A DNA stretch of 64,000 bases from Agriotes lineatus (lineage: Eukaryota; Arthropoda; Insecta; Coleoptera; Elateridae): contig OW679203.1 in assembly GCA_940337035.1 (NCBI GenBank), positions 23,569,495 through 23,633,494 on the forward strand, given 5' to 3'. Shown in pieces: positions 1 to 11,900 of the stretch (its first letter is position 1; every line of letters starts with the position of its first letter). The notes below the pieces were generated by a model. That model had not been told where the DNA came from, searched no databases, and saw nothing but the letters and a program-made list of their open reading frames with translations. Both the position numbers and the translations under genes were made by a program.

Positions 1-2074
1 AGTGGTCGTCATAATACATGTCACGTTTATAAATTAGACTTAATTGCAGATTGTGTTTGAAATACAAGCAATAAATGAAATAAGTTCCGGTTGTTGGATG
101 CACGCTTGGTACCTTCGGGGTCAGCATGCAACCCAGCAATCAGAAGCAGAAGGTGGCCTGGTCGGTTTGTTTACATTCATGTTCGTGCACGTGCACCAAA
201 GTTAGGAGGATGTAACCATTAATAGTCTCCCCTTAGTGTGAAGAGTGTAGTGCAGGTGCCATAGTTTGGACGCGCCCGTGAGCGACGCATTCGGCAAAAT
301 TTTACCTATGGCATGCCCCATTGCCAGCTTGTGCGCTTACCGGGAGTTGCGAGAATTTTTCATGTTAAATTTGTCGGTGTTCTACAGAGCACAGAAATTT
401 TATCTAGAGCCGTAGAAAGTCGGTAATGGGGGCTGGTGGGTGGATTCAAGTGTCTTCAACATTTTTGTTTTAAATCTTTCTGTCTGTTCCGCTAACGCGG
501 CAATTTCCTAGTGGGGTTTCGGTGGGGATGCATATTGGTTAGCTGCACGCAAAGTCGCTCAACGCTGAGACTTTGTCCTGATTACTTAGTCGTCAGGTAC
601 GGAAGATTCAAAAAGCGATTGTGACTTAGAGGTAGCGTTCCAATTCCAACAATTCTGTATGTACATAGTCTGTTATAAAATTAAGGCAGCTTGACAATAG
701 CTATTTATAAAACCAGTCAGAAAATGTCTCAGCTTGTGTAACTCGTGAGATTGTACAGGACAAGTGTAGCGAAACTTTGCAGTCACATAAGTTACATCGC
801 ATTTCCTAACGTGTTTTATAGAAAAAACTCTAAAATTTGAGAAAAACATGTTTTTTAAACCTTAAAATGATAAAATTATACATGTCACGTTAAATGTCAG
901 TGTATAAAAGACGTGATATTTTCAAGCTTCAGTCAGTTTTTTCAAAGTGGCGCTTTAAATGTCAAAGTTAGGAAAATATATTAAGCAACATATGAACAAT
1001 GCGAAGGGATTTGTTCAGAGAGGAAGTTGTTATGGCTCGCAAATAGTATCAGTGTGAATACTAAAATGAATATCATTGTAGCAGTGTTACTTTAAGTTTG
1101 TGAAACATGAAGCATCAACAGTGTGCATACAAAGAATCTGCAAAACCTTACACTGAAGTATTTCAAAAATATCTTAAAAGTATGGTGGACAGAAACAATA
1201 ACTTATATCGAACTGTGAGAAAGAGCTAAACAAGAACAAATAAGTGTCGTAATCAAAACCCTAAGAAAAAAAGAGCCAGAGAAAGACCACGACACATATG
1301 GAAAAGAAACGGAGCGAAGGAGACTAGAATTTGCTTTGCAACTAAAACTGACGATAAACAGAAATGGAGGCATCCAGTTAACACCAAAGAGGGAATAGTG
1401 GGAAATATCGCCCCGGTGCATAATACAAGGTAGCAATATGAAAAGGTGAAAATTGTTTGAGCAAAAGAATAGAATAGAAAAGCACTGAGCTCATTGATTG
1501 TCTTGCTTTTATTTTTAATGTACGCACCTTCATATTATTAATAGTACACTAGCGGGTTGCTTATTTTCCATAAAATAAACATTTTTTATTTACTGGACTT
1601 GAATAATATCTCGTTTATTATTTAACCTTAACATATATGTTGTTTACTCCATAATTTAATGAAAAAAAAAAATTTATTCCAAAAATAGCCTTTGGCTGTT
1701 ACAAAGGGCATATTTAGTGAATTAGTCCTGTTTTTGCGCTGAGATGCGAACGTTTGGGCAAACGAGGCAACAGTATAGCACTGCACTGAAAATTGTTAAA
1801 TCAAGTCTCAAGTCGTACATTCGAATGTATCACACATCACACGACATCATGGATAACGCTGGCGATTGTAAGCTCGTGATAGTAAATTTGTTTCACAGAA
1901 GTATCGTTATGCATTAAATGATCAGAAGTGGGATTAGCTTACCGAATGTGCCACAAGTATTAAGATATGTTTTATCGGACTTTTTCCACTGTCTCGAGTG
2001 TTTATCACACCATTTCGGGAGTTTTTGGTCGACTCTCGTCCTCAGGTGAATGAACTCCTGGTTAGTTCTGAGAA
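1..2074. other. No gene recognised; possible core promoter near 903
   Basis: No domain or TE motif is seen. The only organised signal is a tataaaag at 903-910 followed by tcagtcagt at 929-937 (see findings). The minus frame at 1203-1436 has no recognisable family. Confidence 0.5.
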
Positions 2075-2170
2075 GAACTGATTTTTTGTACTTTTTTAGC
2101 TCGTACACTCGTGCCTACCCTGGGGTTTAAACCCAAGACCACTGATCGCTGTGATTAAGAGTCTGACACT
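2075..2170 (-). mobile_element. tRNA-related SINE-like fragment
   Basis: On the minus strand a gactcttaatcac stretch is followed by ggtcttgggtttaaacccc, like the variable loop and T arm of a tRNA (B box ggtttaaaccc). No convincing A box was found. The adjoining 1914-2075 stretch reads like a SINE or LINE body on the same strand but I cannot place it. Confidence 0.4.
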
Positions 2171-5100
2171 CTTAACAAACAAAAAACGTACAAGCTGTTT
2201 ACATATACGAGTCTTTAAACTTTTGTTTTCGTTAAACGATTACATGGCAGTAAGTATTTACCAACTATACAATTTTCTAAATTATTACGAGACTAGGTTT
2301 GGCAAATTTGAAGGCCGACTAGCTGCAGTGGAGGCGACTGGGTTCTGACACGAAAACCGAGTCAATTATAACCGTTGCTGTGGTTGCCAACGAGTCTTTC
2401 ACTAGAACAGATGTCCCAGATGGAAGCAAGAATTCATAAACTCAAAAACGTCAGTCGATTTCATGATAATCTAAAAAATTATTGATGTAGGGCAGGTAAT
2501 ACTAACAAAAGTATATAATAACTAGATATTAACATATGCATATGGTACGTACACATAAACGTTCATTACGAGGTGTAACCCAATATTGCCTAACACAATG
2601 CTACTATTCTAAATACCACAGATCTCCCATCTCATACGTGCTGTAAACTATTGAATATATAAATGCAACATAAACACATGTAAATAAACAGATCCAATTA
2701 TTGAAGGTTAAGGACGTAGTACAATTATTAAAGCAGCTTAACCTTTGATGAGGCCTTAGGTGAAACTCATCGTAGGCGCTGGTCTCTAAGCCTAACGCAA
2801 GATATAACGTACGAGAACAAAGCTAAATTATTACACAATATGGAGAGGTAAAAATTCAGGAGCCCTGAAGGAATTCAGTCGAACACACTGGCAATAAGCG
2901 CAGTAATCAGTCTCAATTGAAATGACACAACCTAAACTTCACGCGGAAATCTGAAGAATTTAGTCCGAACCGTGCGGCACTCCACAAGACTCCCTGAGCA
3001 GAATACTAGCTAGCTATATCAAAGGTATCTCATACTGGGCTCGCCAGTAAAGAGATTGAAGAAATCACACATACTCAAGGAGCTCATCAGACTGGTAAAA
3101 CTGCACAGCTCTTACACCTGACGGGCCAAGAAAACCACGACAGATGGTGTTAATAGCGCTGGCAGTAGCCTTAACAGTAGTGGCTAACAGTAGCAGCTGA
3201 AAATACCAAGCAAGTGAGAATGCCGCTCGAACCAGCAAAGCAAACAAAAACAGAACTCCTAATTTAGATAGTTTTCTGGGTCTGGAGAATTCATCAAAAT
3301 TAAACACTGCTGACAGTTTTGTGAACAAATTCACTAGAATGACTAGTAGCTAGATCATTGCAATAATTTGTTGTACTATAATTTCTGAAATGTGTTAAAT
3401 TAAATTGCCCATCCCTTAGTAATGTTATTAAGCCTTATGCTATTGGTTGTATTTAAGCTTCAGTCAATAATAATACATTTTCTGCCTTCTGGTAACTAAT
3501 AATCATTATAGAAGGCAATGAGAGAATTGAAACTTATCTTCAAGTTAAAATTTACTAGAGTTCTTGAAAGGATTGCCAAAATGACGTTCTTTTCTGAATG
3601 TGCTTGTCGATAAATCAAGTTTACAATATGCGAAAAACTTGAACTCTGCTCAATTAGCTGAAGAAATGTTAGGGTCGTAAGATGTAGTTGCCTGGCGTTA
3701 GAGCGAGCCCAAATTATTATTTCTTCGCTTAATAATGCGTTCTAAATATGACAAGATCAACGCCTGAGTCTTTCGTGTGTACGGTTTGAAGATAAATCAA
3801 ACCACCCAGAGCTGCGCGACAACGCGTACAGCAGAGCTCGGCGCAATCCTACTCAAATTCACTTAGAAGAATGCACGCAGGATGCTAAAGGTACTTCGAT
3901 CAAGCGACCAGTTCAGTCCAACTATAACTAGAAGAGTTGCCAATCCTCTAACTTAGCTCAAGCCCCTACTCTGTGATTTAAACCTGCCCTAAGAAATCCT
4001 CTAGGACCGCGGAAAACTTGAGTCTCCAGACCCACCCAGAACCCATTCTAAAAACACCCGATGCTGAACTGCAAGTCTCCTAGCATATTTGTGGGCTTGT
4101 TGCGCACAGCACCTGTAAATATTGTCCTGAAACTGCTCTCCAGGTTGTATTTGTGGCTTGCTGGTTTCAGCATCTGTTCACGACTTCTAGGATAAACCAC
4201 AAATTGAATTTTGTGGCTTATGAGATACAGCACAATGCAGCACAAGTAGCAAAAACACGTTCTGATTGAGAGCGCAGTAAATATGCAGGTTTCAGCACGA
4301 AAACTGCTCTCTAGGTCAATTTACCACCAGAATTCGTTAAAAGTGCACAGCAACACTTTTGTGAAGCACATCGAGATTCTAAGACGCCAGCAGAGGGATT
4401 TATAGATTCCTTTGTGAACGCGAAGCTCAGATTTGCAAATTCGCCGCAAGTCCGGTCGAACCGCCTTACTGCCGATCAGAATTTTTTCAGGTAAAGGTTA
4501 AGCATAGTGGAGCTCCATAAAATAGACCGTCTAGCACCAGTACTACTCGGTTCATTATCGAGGAACAATTGAACCTGGGTTGTTATTCGAATTGTAGCAA
4601 TACTTGTTGGACACTAAATATAAACAAAGCAGTCATTTGGCGATAACGTATTTAGTTATAGTACCAGTCATTATAAAACGAAGCGCCAGGACAATTTTAA
4701 ACGGGTTCCGAAACATGGAGTACCAAGCATATACCAAGCAACGCAGGTTACCGTTTTGTCTAGGGCAAGTTCGGCGGTGTCCCACCGAATGCATTTTATT
4801 TTCTTGTTTAATATTGTATTCCAATGTAAGAGAGCTTGACTTGTAATATGCAGGGCAATAAATGCTTCTTATTAAATGTGTATTTCATCTATATATTTCA
4901 GTGGTAAATCGAACCTTGACATTCTCACTACCTGTATGGCTAAATTAAATAATTGAGCAAAAGTTAATTTCGAAAATTATTCAGGCAGAGTGTGCGTTAC
5001 TCGTTTGAAACATTTACAAGAACAGTGGCTTGTTCTCGGTAGCCGAACCGATATTCTATCTAGACAAGTTGGCGTTACTGTATGGATGCCACCTAATATG

Positions 5101-6794
5101 TGTCGCAAGGGGGAAATCTCGACCAGAAAGCAACCGCGTCACGTCGATATCGTCACAAAGGCAACAATGCTTCTACACGGTGTTTCATACAAACGAGACA
5201 TTCATTGACCCACTTCGCCTACATAAAAAGCAGTCGTGGCGTCAATCTTTCAAACTGACGTAACACAATGGGAGTGATTTATGAACTTGGGATTTAAAAC
5301 CTTTCTAAACAAGAATTGTGACTTTTTGGTTTTTTTCTGTTCTTCGATGGCTGGAACCATGCTAATGCTTACTGACGCAATTATGGTTATTTGCCTGCTA
5401 ACACACCTTGGTTCGTATTAAATATGGAGAAAAAGTTCTTCAGGTACAGAGACGACAACATGAACCTACAAATTATTAGTGACATTTCCATTAAACTAAT
5501 TAGATCGGAGAATTTCTAGACTGTCGAGTCCTTATGATTTTATAATTTACTGATCGTAGGGCTATGTGGTTCTTGACATTGGTTTCTAAAGCTTTCATAT
5601 CTGAACTGTTGCGACTAGTAGGTCGTCGATGGAACCAAACCCTTCTTCGGTTATTCAGCTTCAACTTTTACTTTTCTTCGTTTCGGAGACCCATGCCAAG
5701 TTTGCTCTGTGTTGCAGAGGCTACGATGGTAATTAATCCGAGCCTTTCAATTTATCCTTTTGTGTTGCATGTTAAATTTAGTGTTTCCATCACATTTACC
5801 GAGTTCATGCATTGTTTTTAAAACTAAAATAATTTTGCAGGACAGTAAAAAGTAAACCCTGCCGGCTGCCTTTCAAAGTGACCGAAATAAAGTCAGCTCC
5901 ACTTTAAATTAGCTTTTAATCACCCTCACTTCAAAACTGCTCCAGCTGCAAACCGCGCTTGTTGCGAAACATTTTCCTAATAGTTACCTTGGTACCTTGC
6001 ATTGCCTGACATGTAATTTAATCTGACAGTAAATAGAGGCTTATGCTGATCCAAGCTCGTGTCTAACTATTTTATGAGCTGCTGGAAATTTAGTTTCGGA
6101 ACTGACTCGCAGTGGTTATGATCAGCTCACACAATTACGCAACACCTAAGTCCTACAATGGGGGTGTAATCAGCCATCGCGGAGAAGCGCTCCTGCCAAA
6201 AGGGTTTCATAAGCGCGGATTATTGTACGTCGATGAGGAAGTTTCCAAAGAACTAAATCATAAGTTATCGGCCGGAATCGAGTTAGCGGATGCCCAAGCC
6301 GAACTTCGCAATGGAAAGTTACAACCAACCTATTTATATGCTCGGTGCACATTTCAAACTAGGCCTGGGTCGGAGATTTGGCGAGCTGTGTATGGACAGG
6401 CCCCAGGCTCTTTGTTAAGTGATGTAGCTCTAACTGATGCCTGCTATTGATTAGTTCTGCATGTTTTAGCATCCGCGGCGGAATTATGCGGCCGGAATCG
6501 CATAATATGATTATGATGTAACTGAGAGGTTAAATAGCGGTGGGAGAGCAAATTTCTATATAAAAATGTGCACAATCATATACAGTTTTTAGTTTTAAGG
6601 AACCTTCCAGACCATAAATAATTTTACAATCGATCGATTTTCGGTATTTAAAGAATATAAAAAAGACTTGTATGTTGGTCTCTGTTTCTAGGTTTCTCCT
6701 GCCTAAGTGCTTACTGTTAGTATGGTCTGGTTATACATCTCGGATTTTAGTGTGAAAGTTAGAACTTGCACAAGGCTTAGATTTTTACCTTTGA

Positions 6795-6862
6795 TGAAAA
6801 TGGGACCCACCAGATATAGGGTGAACATTGAAAATGGGACCCACCAGATATAGGGTGAGCAT
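6795..6862 (+). repeat. 34-bp tandem duplication
   Basis: Units 6795-6828 and 6829-6862 each read tgaaaatgggacccaccaga and onward, with only an a/g change near the end. The near-identity shows a recent event. Confidence 0.95.
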
Positions 6863-7333
6863 AGTAAAATTTCCAGAAAAGTGAACCGATCAAGGCGTCC
6901 TTTGTAATACGACCGAAAGCAAATCTAACTGCTTGCGGTATCGATTACAGCAGTGAACTAGAAACCAGTAATCGGATTTCGCTATGGTGAGTGCGAGTTC
7001 GAATTTTACAGACGACTGCACAGTTTTTCTTTATTCGCAAATTAATATAGTTTGCAATTTTTAAAATTATAATCCGTGTGTCAGGATATGTTCATTGTTC
7101 GGTTCTTTCCATTCCTTTTCGTCGAAGTACCATATTCCTTTCGTGATTTTCTCGATTGTTCATATATTTCGTAGTGCTTTACTCGTACGGAATCTCTAGA
7201 AAAATTGTTTGGTTTATAAATGAAGGCATGCTATCTAGACACCTAAGGGGCATAATGCCTCTCTATTTCCATTCGATACGCTTTAAAACGTGTTCAAATA
7301 TGTCAGCCTGAAAAGTATATGAGACATGATGCT

Positions 7334-7374
7334 ATTTTACCTTACTTCACATCCAATGAGGTAAGGTAAGGTAA
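7334..7374. other. Inverted repeat with ggtaa repeats
   Basis: ttttaccttacttcac is followed after a short loop by gaggtaaggtaaggtaa, forming a hairpin stem of about 10 bp; the right arm carries three ggtaa copies. Confidence 0.6.
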
Positions 7375-8184
7375 TTGTAATCATATAATTACGTGGCAAC
7401 GTCAGATTGATCTTAGTATTTATTAAGTAGCCTGTCCAATTCTTCCACAAAAGCTAGAACCCTCGCCAATTGATTTCACGTTCTTCATTTTCTTTACACT
7501 GCACTCGATTTCATTTACAGCGACATTTGAGAAGTCTCCCGAAATAATGTTCCTAATTACATTTGCTCCATATTTAATATGCACATCATCTGTTTTACAG
7601 CCATGCATATCGAAGTAAAACTCTTTACTTTAAAAATGCCATGTAGTTATATTTCTTGCTTTCTTATACACTTCGACGTCTTTTATCGTGTACCTATTAT
7701 TATCTGTAATTTTTTACATTCTTTATACTCCCAATGAATTTATAATTTTTACTAGAACTTTGCATCTGTCTGTATACAGTAATTGTACTATTTGCTTATT
7801 TGTTATCTGCAGACCATCTACCTCTTGAATAGTTTTCTCCTTATTATGGTATTTTTCTGGAAGTAATTTTTGCTACACAATTGGTAGAATTCTCGTTTTT
7901 ATTGATCCGTGTCGCGTACGTAAAATCTTTCAAATCTATATAATCCTGTTTGATTTCTCGTAAATCAAAATGCAGCAGGCTCTTTGAGAAAAATAAGAAA
8001 GCTTTCTTTCAGAGAAAAATAAGGGCCAAGGAGATTTGAGTCTCACCGTCGTAAGCGAGGTTTCTCATGGTCGAACCTTCTCAATGCATTGTAACGCTGG
8101 TCTCAATGTATTTAATTTGTATATCGCTCATTTTGGCACAATCGGGCGTTACATCTAACCAACGCTCGGTTTTGCGAAAACGCG

Positions 8185-8980
8185 ATCTCGCCCACTATGC
8201 GCGAGTCGCGGAAAAGCAAGCACGGCGCCGAACCCCACTTAATTGTATCTGGAGTGATTGCACCAATAACGCGGACCGAAGATTATAAAAGACTTTGCAA
8301 CCATTTCAATTCACTTGAGTCCACCGATCCCAATCAGCAGCTCTAGGCCCAGAGGAGCCCAGACCCTAGTCCTGTCTGTCCGACTTGAGTCCCTGGACTT
8401 ACCTCCCACTAATCCTCTCCTGACTCTAGTATGTGACAGCGTTACTGTCTCTTAGAGCACTTCCTAGACCCACTGGTGTTCTAGTATGTGACAGCGTTAC
8501 TGTCTCCTAGAGCACTTCTTGGACCAGCCTGTATTCTAGTATTTGACAGCGTTACTGTCTTCTAGAGCAACCCCACGTCCCCGACACTATCGGCTTCAGC
8601 GAGGAGATTACAACCTAATCACTAACGTACCTGTAGAAACAGCATTGTACGTCCAGCGTACCTGTTTCTGGTAGTTTACCAAAAGCAAATCGCCCGCAGA
8701 CTTCAAGCGCCTTCGAGGTCAAATTTACCGGCAACCGGCGAACGTCTACCCCCGGTGAAATTACACGTTTTCGTTATTAGTGGAGTCCCGAATTTGAATA
8801 CCAGGGAACGACCACGACCTGCACTGCTTAATACTCTTCCAGTGAAAATCAGGTATCGTGTAATTAATGTGTTTCACGAATATTCTTGCAGACAGCATAC
8901 TGTAAACAAACCGCGATATTTTCCGGCCCGCGTGTGGCATATCGCAAAGGTGGCGTTCAAGACGCGAGATATATAACGCA
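8185..8980 (-). repeat. Copy 3 (reverse) of the ~1-kb noncoding dispersed repeat
   Basis: Reverse-complementing this stretch gives the same blocks: tcgttccctggtattc with the following ttcgggactcc (8790-8815), the ttggtaaactaccag block (near 8675), ctacaggtacgttagtg (near 8625), ctctaagagacag (near 8450), ggactcaag...ttaattaagtgggg-like and a cgcgactcgc end (near 8205). It matches copies 1 and 2 in order. It is more GC- and CpG-rich than its surroundings. Confidence 0.65.
8426..8575 (+). repeat. 55-bp minisatellite, three units, with palindromic core
   Basis: Units begin at 8426, 8481 and 8536, each starting ctagtatgtgacagcg and containing the near-palindrome gacagcgttactgtc. Units 1 and 2 differ at only a few positions and the third is cut short near 8575. 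It lies inside the reverse copy of the 1-kb repeat. Confidence 0.92.
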
Positions 8981-11900
8981 GCGGATCTACTACGACTCAG
9001 GCTCAAGGCAGCAACCGTCCCCACGTACGTGCTGTTTGTGGTGCGAATTTGCTAGGGACGGAGAAAACGCTATACCAAAAAGGATTTTTTAGTTATATTA
9101 ATATACACAGAGGTTCATAAAATTAAGTCTTATTTTGTATAATTGGTTAACAATATTATACCGTTGATTTATAAATTGTGTTTTCCTGTACTTCGATTGA
9201 GTTTACCCGTGGCAGAACTTAACAAAACTGTTTGGGCTTTCCGAAATTAATGGAAGTCAGAAATTTCCAAAATAATTTACCAAGACTAATAAAATTAGAT
9301 GCGAAAGGTCGAAATGATACAACGTCACTGGCCAATGTGGACCATGATAAAACTTTAAAGTATTTTTTCGTACTTACTGATTTGACTTTAGCACTTGAGC
9401 ACTTGCCCCTTCGTTTTAAGACTTGGCCCATCGCGATAGCAACCCTGTCAGCCCTCCGCAGGTGATAATGCGGATTAACATACCGAGGCTCCATAAAGAA
9501 GGACAGCACTGCAGAACATTTACACACCGTGAATGTACTAATAGAGCGAGCGATGCAACATAAAATGGCACTATAGGGGGCGTTTATTAGCTATAAACAG
9601 GCATTTGATGCCATTGAAACGGGGTCTATATTTCTTTACATCTGACACCTACATAATATATTTCGTCAGAAACTGAGTAGATTGCGATATGACGGGAATT
9701 GTGACGAAAAGGACGAAGTCCTTGCCAAATCAAAAAAGGGCTAGAATAAAAATTATGTAAAAATAACACCCAAAGAAATAGAACTACACCGACTTACTGC
9801 AAGATCACCTATATGACAAACCAGGATGAAGTCCCAAGGGACATTAAAATTTGCTGACAAGACTACAACTTTCTCCAGTTACCTCGGTTAGAGAGGTGAA
9901 TTGGAGGTTGGTACAATGGTTCCCTCGAGCTAGTCAAAACAAGTGTACCTGGAAAAATTGGTGGTATTTTAATAAGCGCCACCTGCTGTGTCTGCTGGCA
10001 ATAGCATGGCAAATCCTACTAGAAAAATTGCTTTTCGGCAACGTGAGGTGTGGGTGTTCTGAACGCACAGATTTAACCTACCTCGAGTTGTCCTCTGAAA
10101 ATGCTTATATCACTTAAACGATTGGCCCAGCGAATTTCTCGCTGGCGGACCGGCCGTTAACTCTTAAGAAGGGAGCTCTTGCTCAGTTTCGATGGACAAC
10201 GCTTGCCACTTCTTAGGCTTACGAGCAAATAGGGCCCACAGAACCACATCCTTGCAAAAATAAACAGACCACTAAACTAACATAAGAGGAAGACTTGTAC
10301 TGCATTTTGCTTCACAAGCTATCAAACATTATCAAATCTGAAACGGCCATGTTGAACACAACAAACTTAAAAATGCACACCTCGACGGAAATAGCTGTAT
10401 AAGCTAAGATGATAATAAATGGCTCTTCAATTACCTGCGTCTGTAACGTCAAGAGTGCTACACGAACTAAGAAAGCCCGTTTTGATAGAGTAAGATAAGT
10501 GTGCCACCACACTTTGCACTCTCCGAAGTCAATGCTCTAAAAATGTAGGCCCGCTAAAGCGTAATTTAACCTATTCTAAATTAGCGGTGATCCACAACCT
10601 GCATTGCTAAAGTGATAAAATAGATACATTTAGCTAGATGCAGTAATTTGTTGGCGACTGAATGTTTTCGTCGAACTGCGAACTCACTGAAACAAGGTTA
10701 GTGGAGGATTTACTTCAAGGACTGACAACAGCTTGAAGTAACAAGGATCGATTAGATGTAGCTCAAGGCGTCATTGATGGCCTCAATAGGAAGGGGGTAT
10801 TTCAGGCTTGAATTGGCTTAAGCGACATCTATATAGAATTTTTGCACAATATTGAAAGGTGGGTCAGGAAAGTGCATCCAAGATCCCGTATGGGACCGAA
10901 ATAAAATTCCACGGCACTCAACGATACGCGAACGGAACTTTAAAAGTAAAGCTACCCTCTCGAGCTTTCGACCCGACGACACTGCTTTGTCTTCTTTTTC
11001 TTTCGTTGAAGCCCTTTTCCATCGATTCCTAAATATAGAAATTCCTCACTTGCTTCCATGCTATGCTGTATTTTCATTAGCAAGACCAATTAGCTCCTCT
11101 TATTTTACTATTGTCCTGCTACATTCTTATACGACATGTTTAAAAATGCGGCAACTGTATTATTCGCGTCTACCACAAGAAATTAGCTGCTAAAATTTTA
11201 TAAGCGAGTAGGAAACAACAAACTGGATTTGATATAATTATTGCAATATGCCTGAACTGTTTGGTTTTGTAAATAAAAAACCTTTGGTCTTTAGTGAAGG
11301 AGAGAAGGGGCAAAATAAAGAAAGAATCACATCTCAGTCTTATTGACAAGACCCTAAACTGTAAAAGAAGCACATAAATATCACTGAATTAAATTGCTAA
11401 GGAGCTAAATGCATCTCGACCTGCAGAGGAGATGATATATCGGATGAGCTGGTAATCCTGAGTTTTGCTCCTGAAATTTTAAATCGAAAGCTAGAATAAA
11501 AGTGCAGCAATGTCTCCAATAGCTTCCAGTGTAAATATATAATGGACGGCGAACTTTGTATCCGCAGCGCGTTTTGCCAATATAGGAAATCCTAGTCATT
11601 GATTTTTATGGCAGTTTTATACCGATAATACGTGACCGTATTGCAGCGCTGGAACTATAATAGATGGTTTTAGTTTATAAATGGAGTGTTTAATGTTGCA
11701 TGCGGTAAAAAGTATCCTACTTTCGGTCTATATTGCGGAATTTCCGGTATCATCAAACAGCGAATGAAACAGGCGATATGTGACAATGAAATACAGGTAA
11801 ACTGCCATAGCAGTATTTTGCAATACAAATCTGATCAACTACACGCAGATATTTGTACAATGCCTTTTACTGATGTGCATGCCTTCAACCTGTTCGGTAA

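Larger units (their letters stand above)
2171..8184. other. No gene recognised
   Basis: Apart from the 34-bp duplication (6795) and the hairpin at 7334, nothing supportable is seen. The 112-codon frame at 6112-6450 has no motif, splice context or homologue that I recognise. Confidence 0.5.

Noticed and set aside
6112..6450. 112-codon frame as a gene
   Set aside because: No recognisable family and no exon signals; one frame of this length is expected by chance in 64 kb on two strands.
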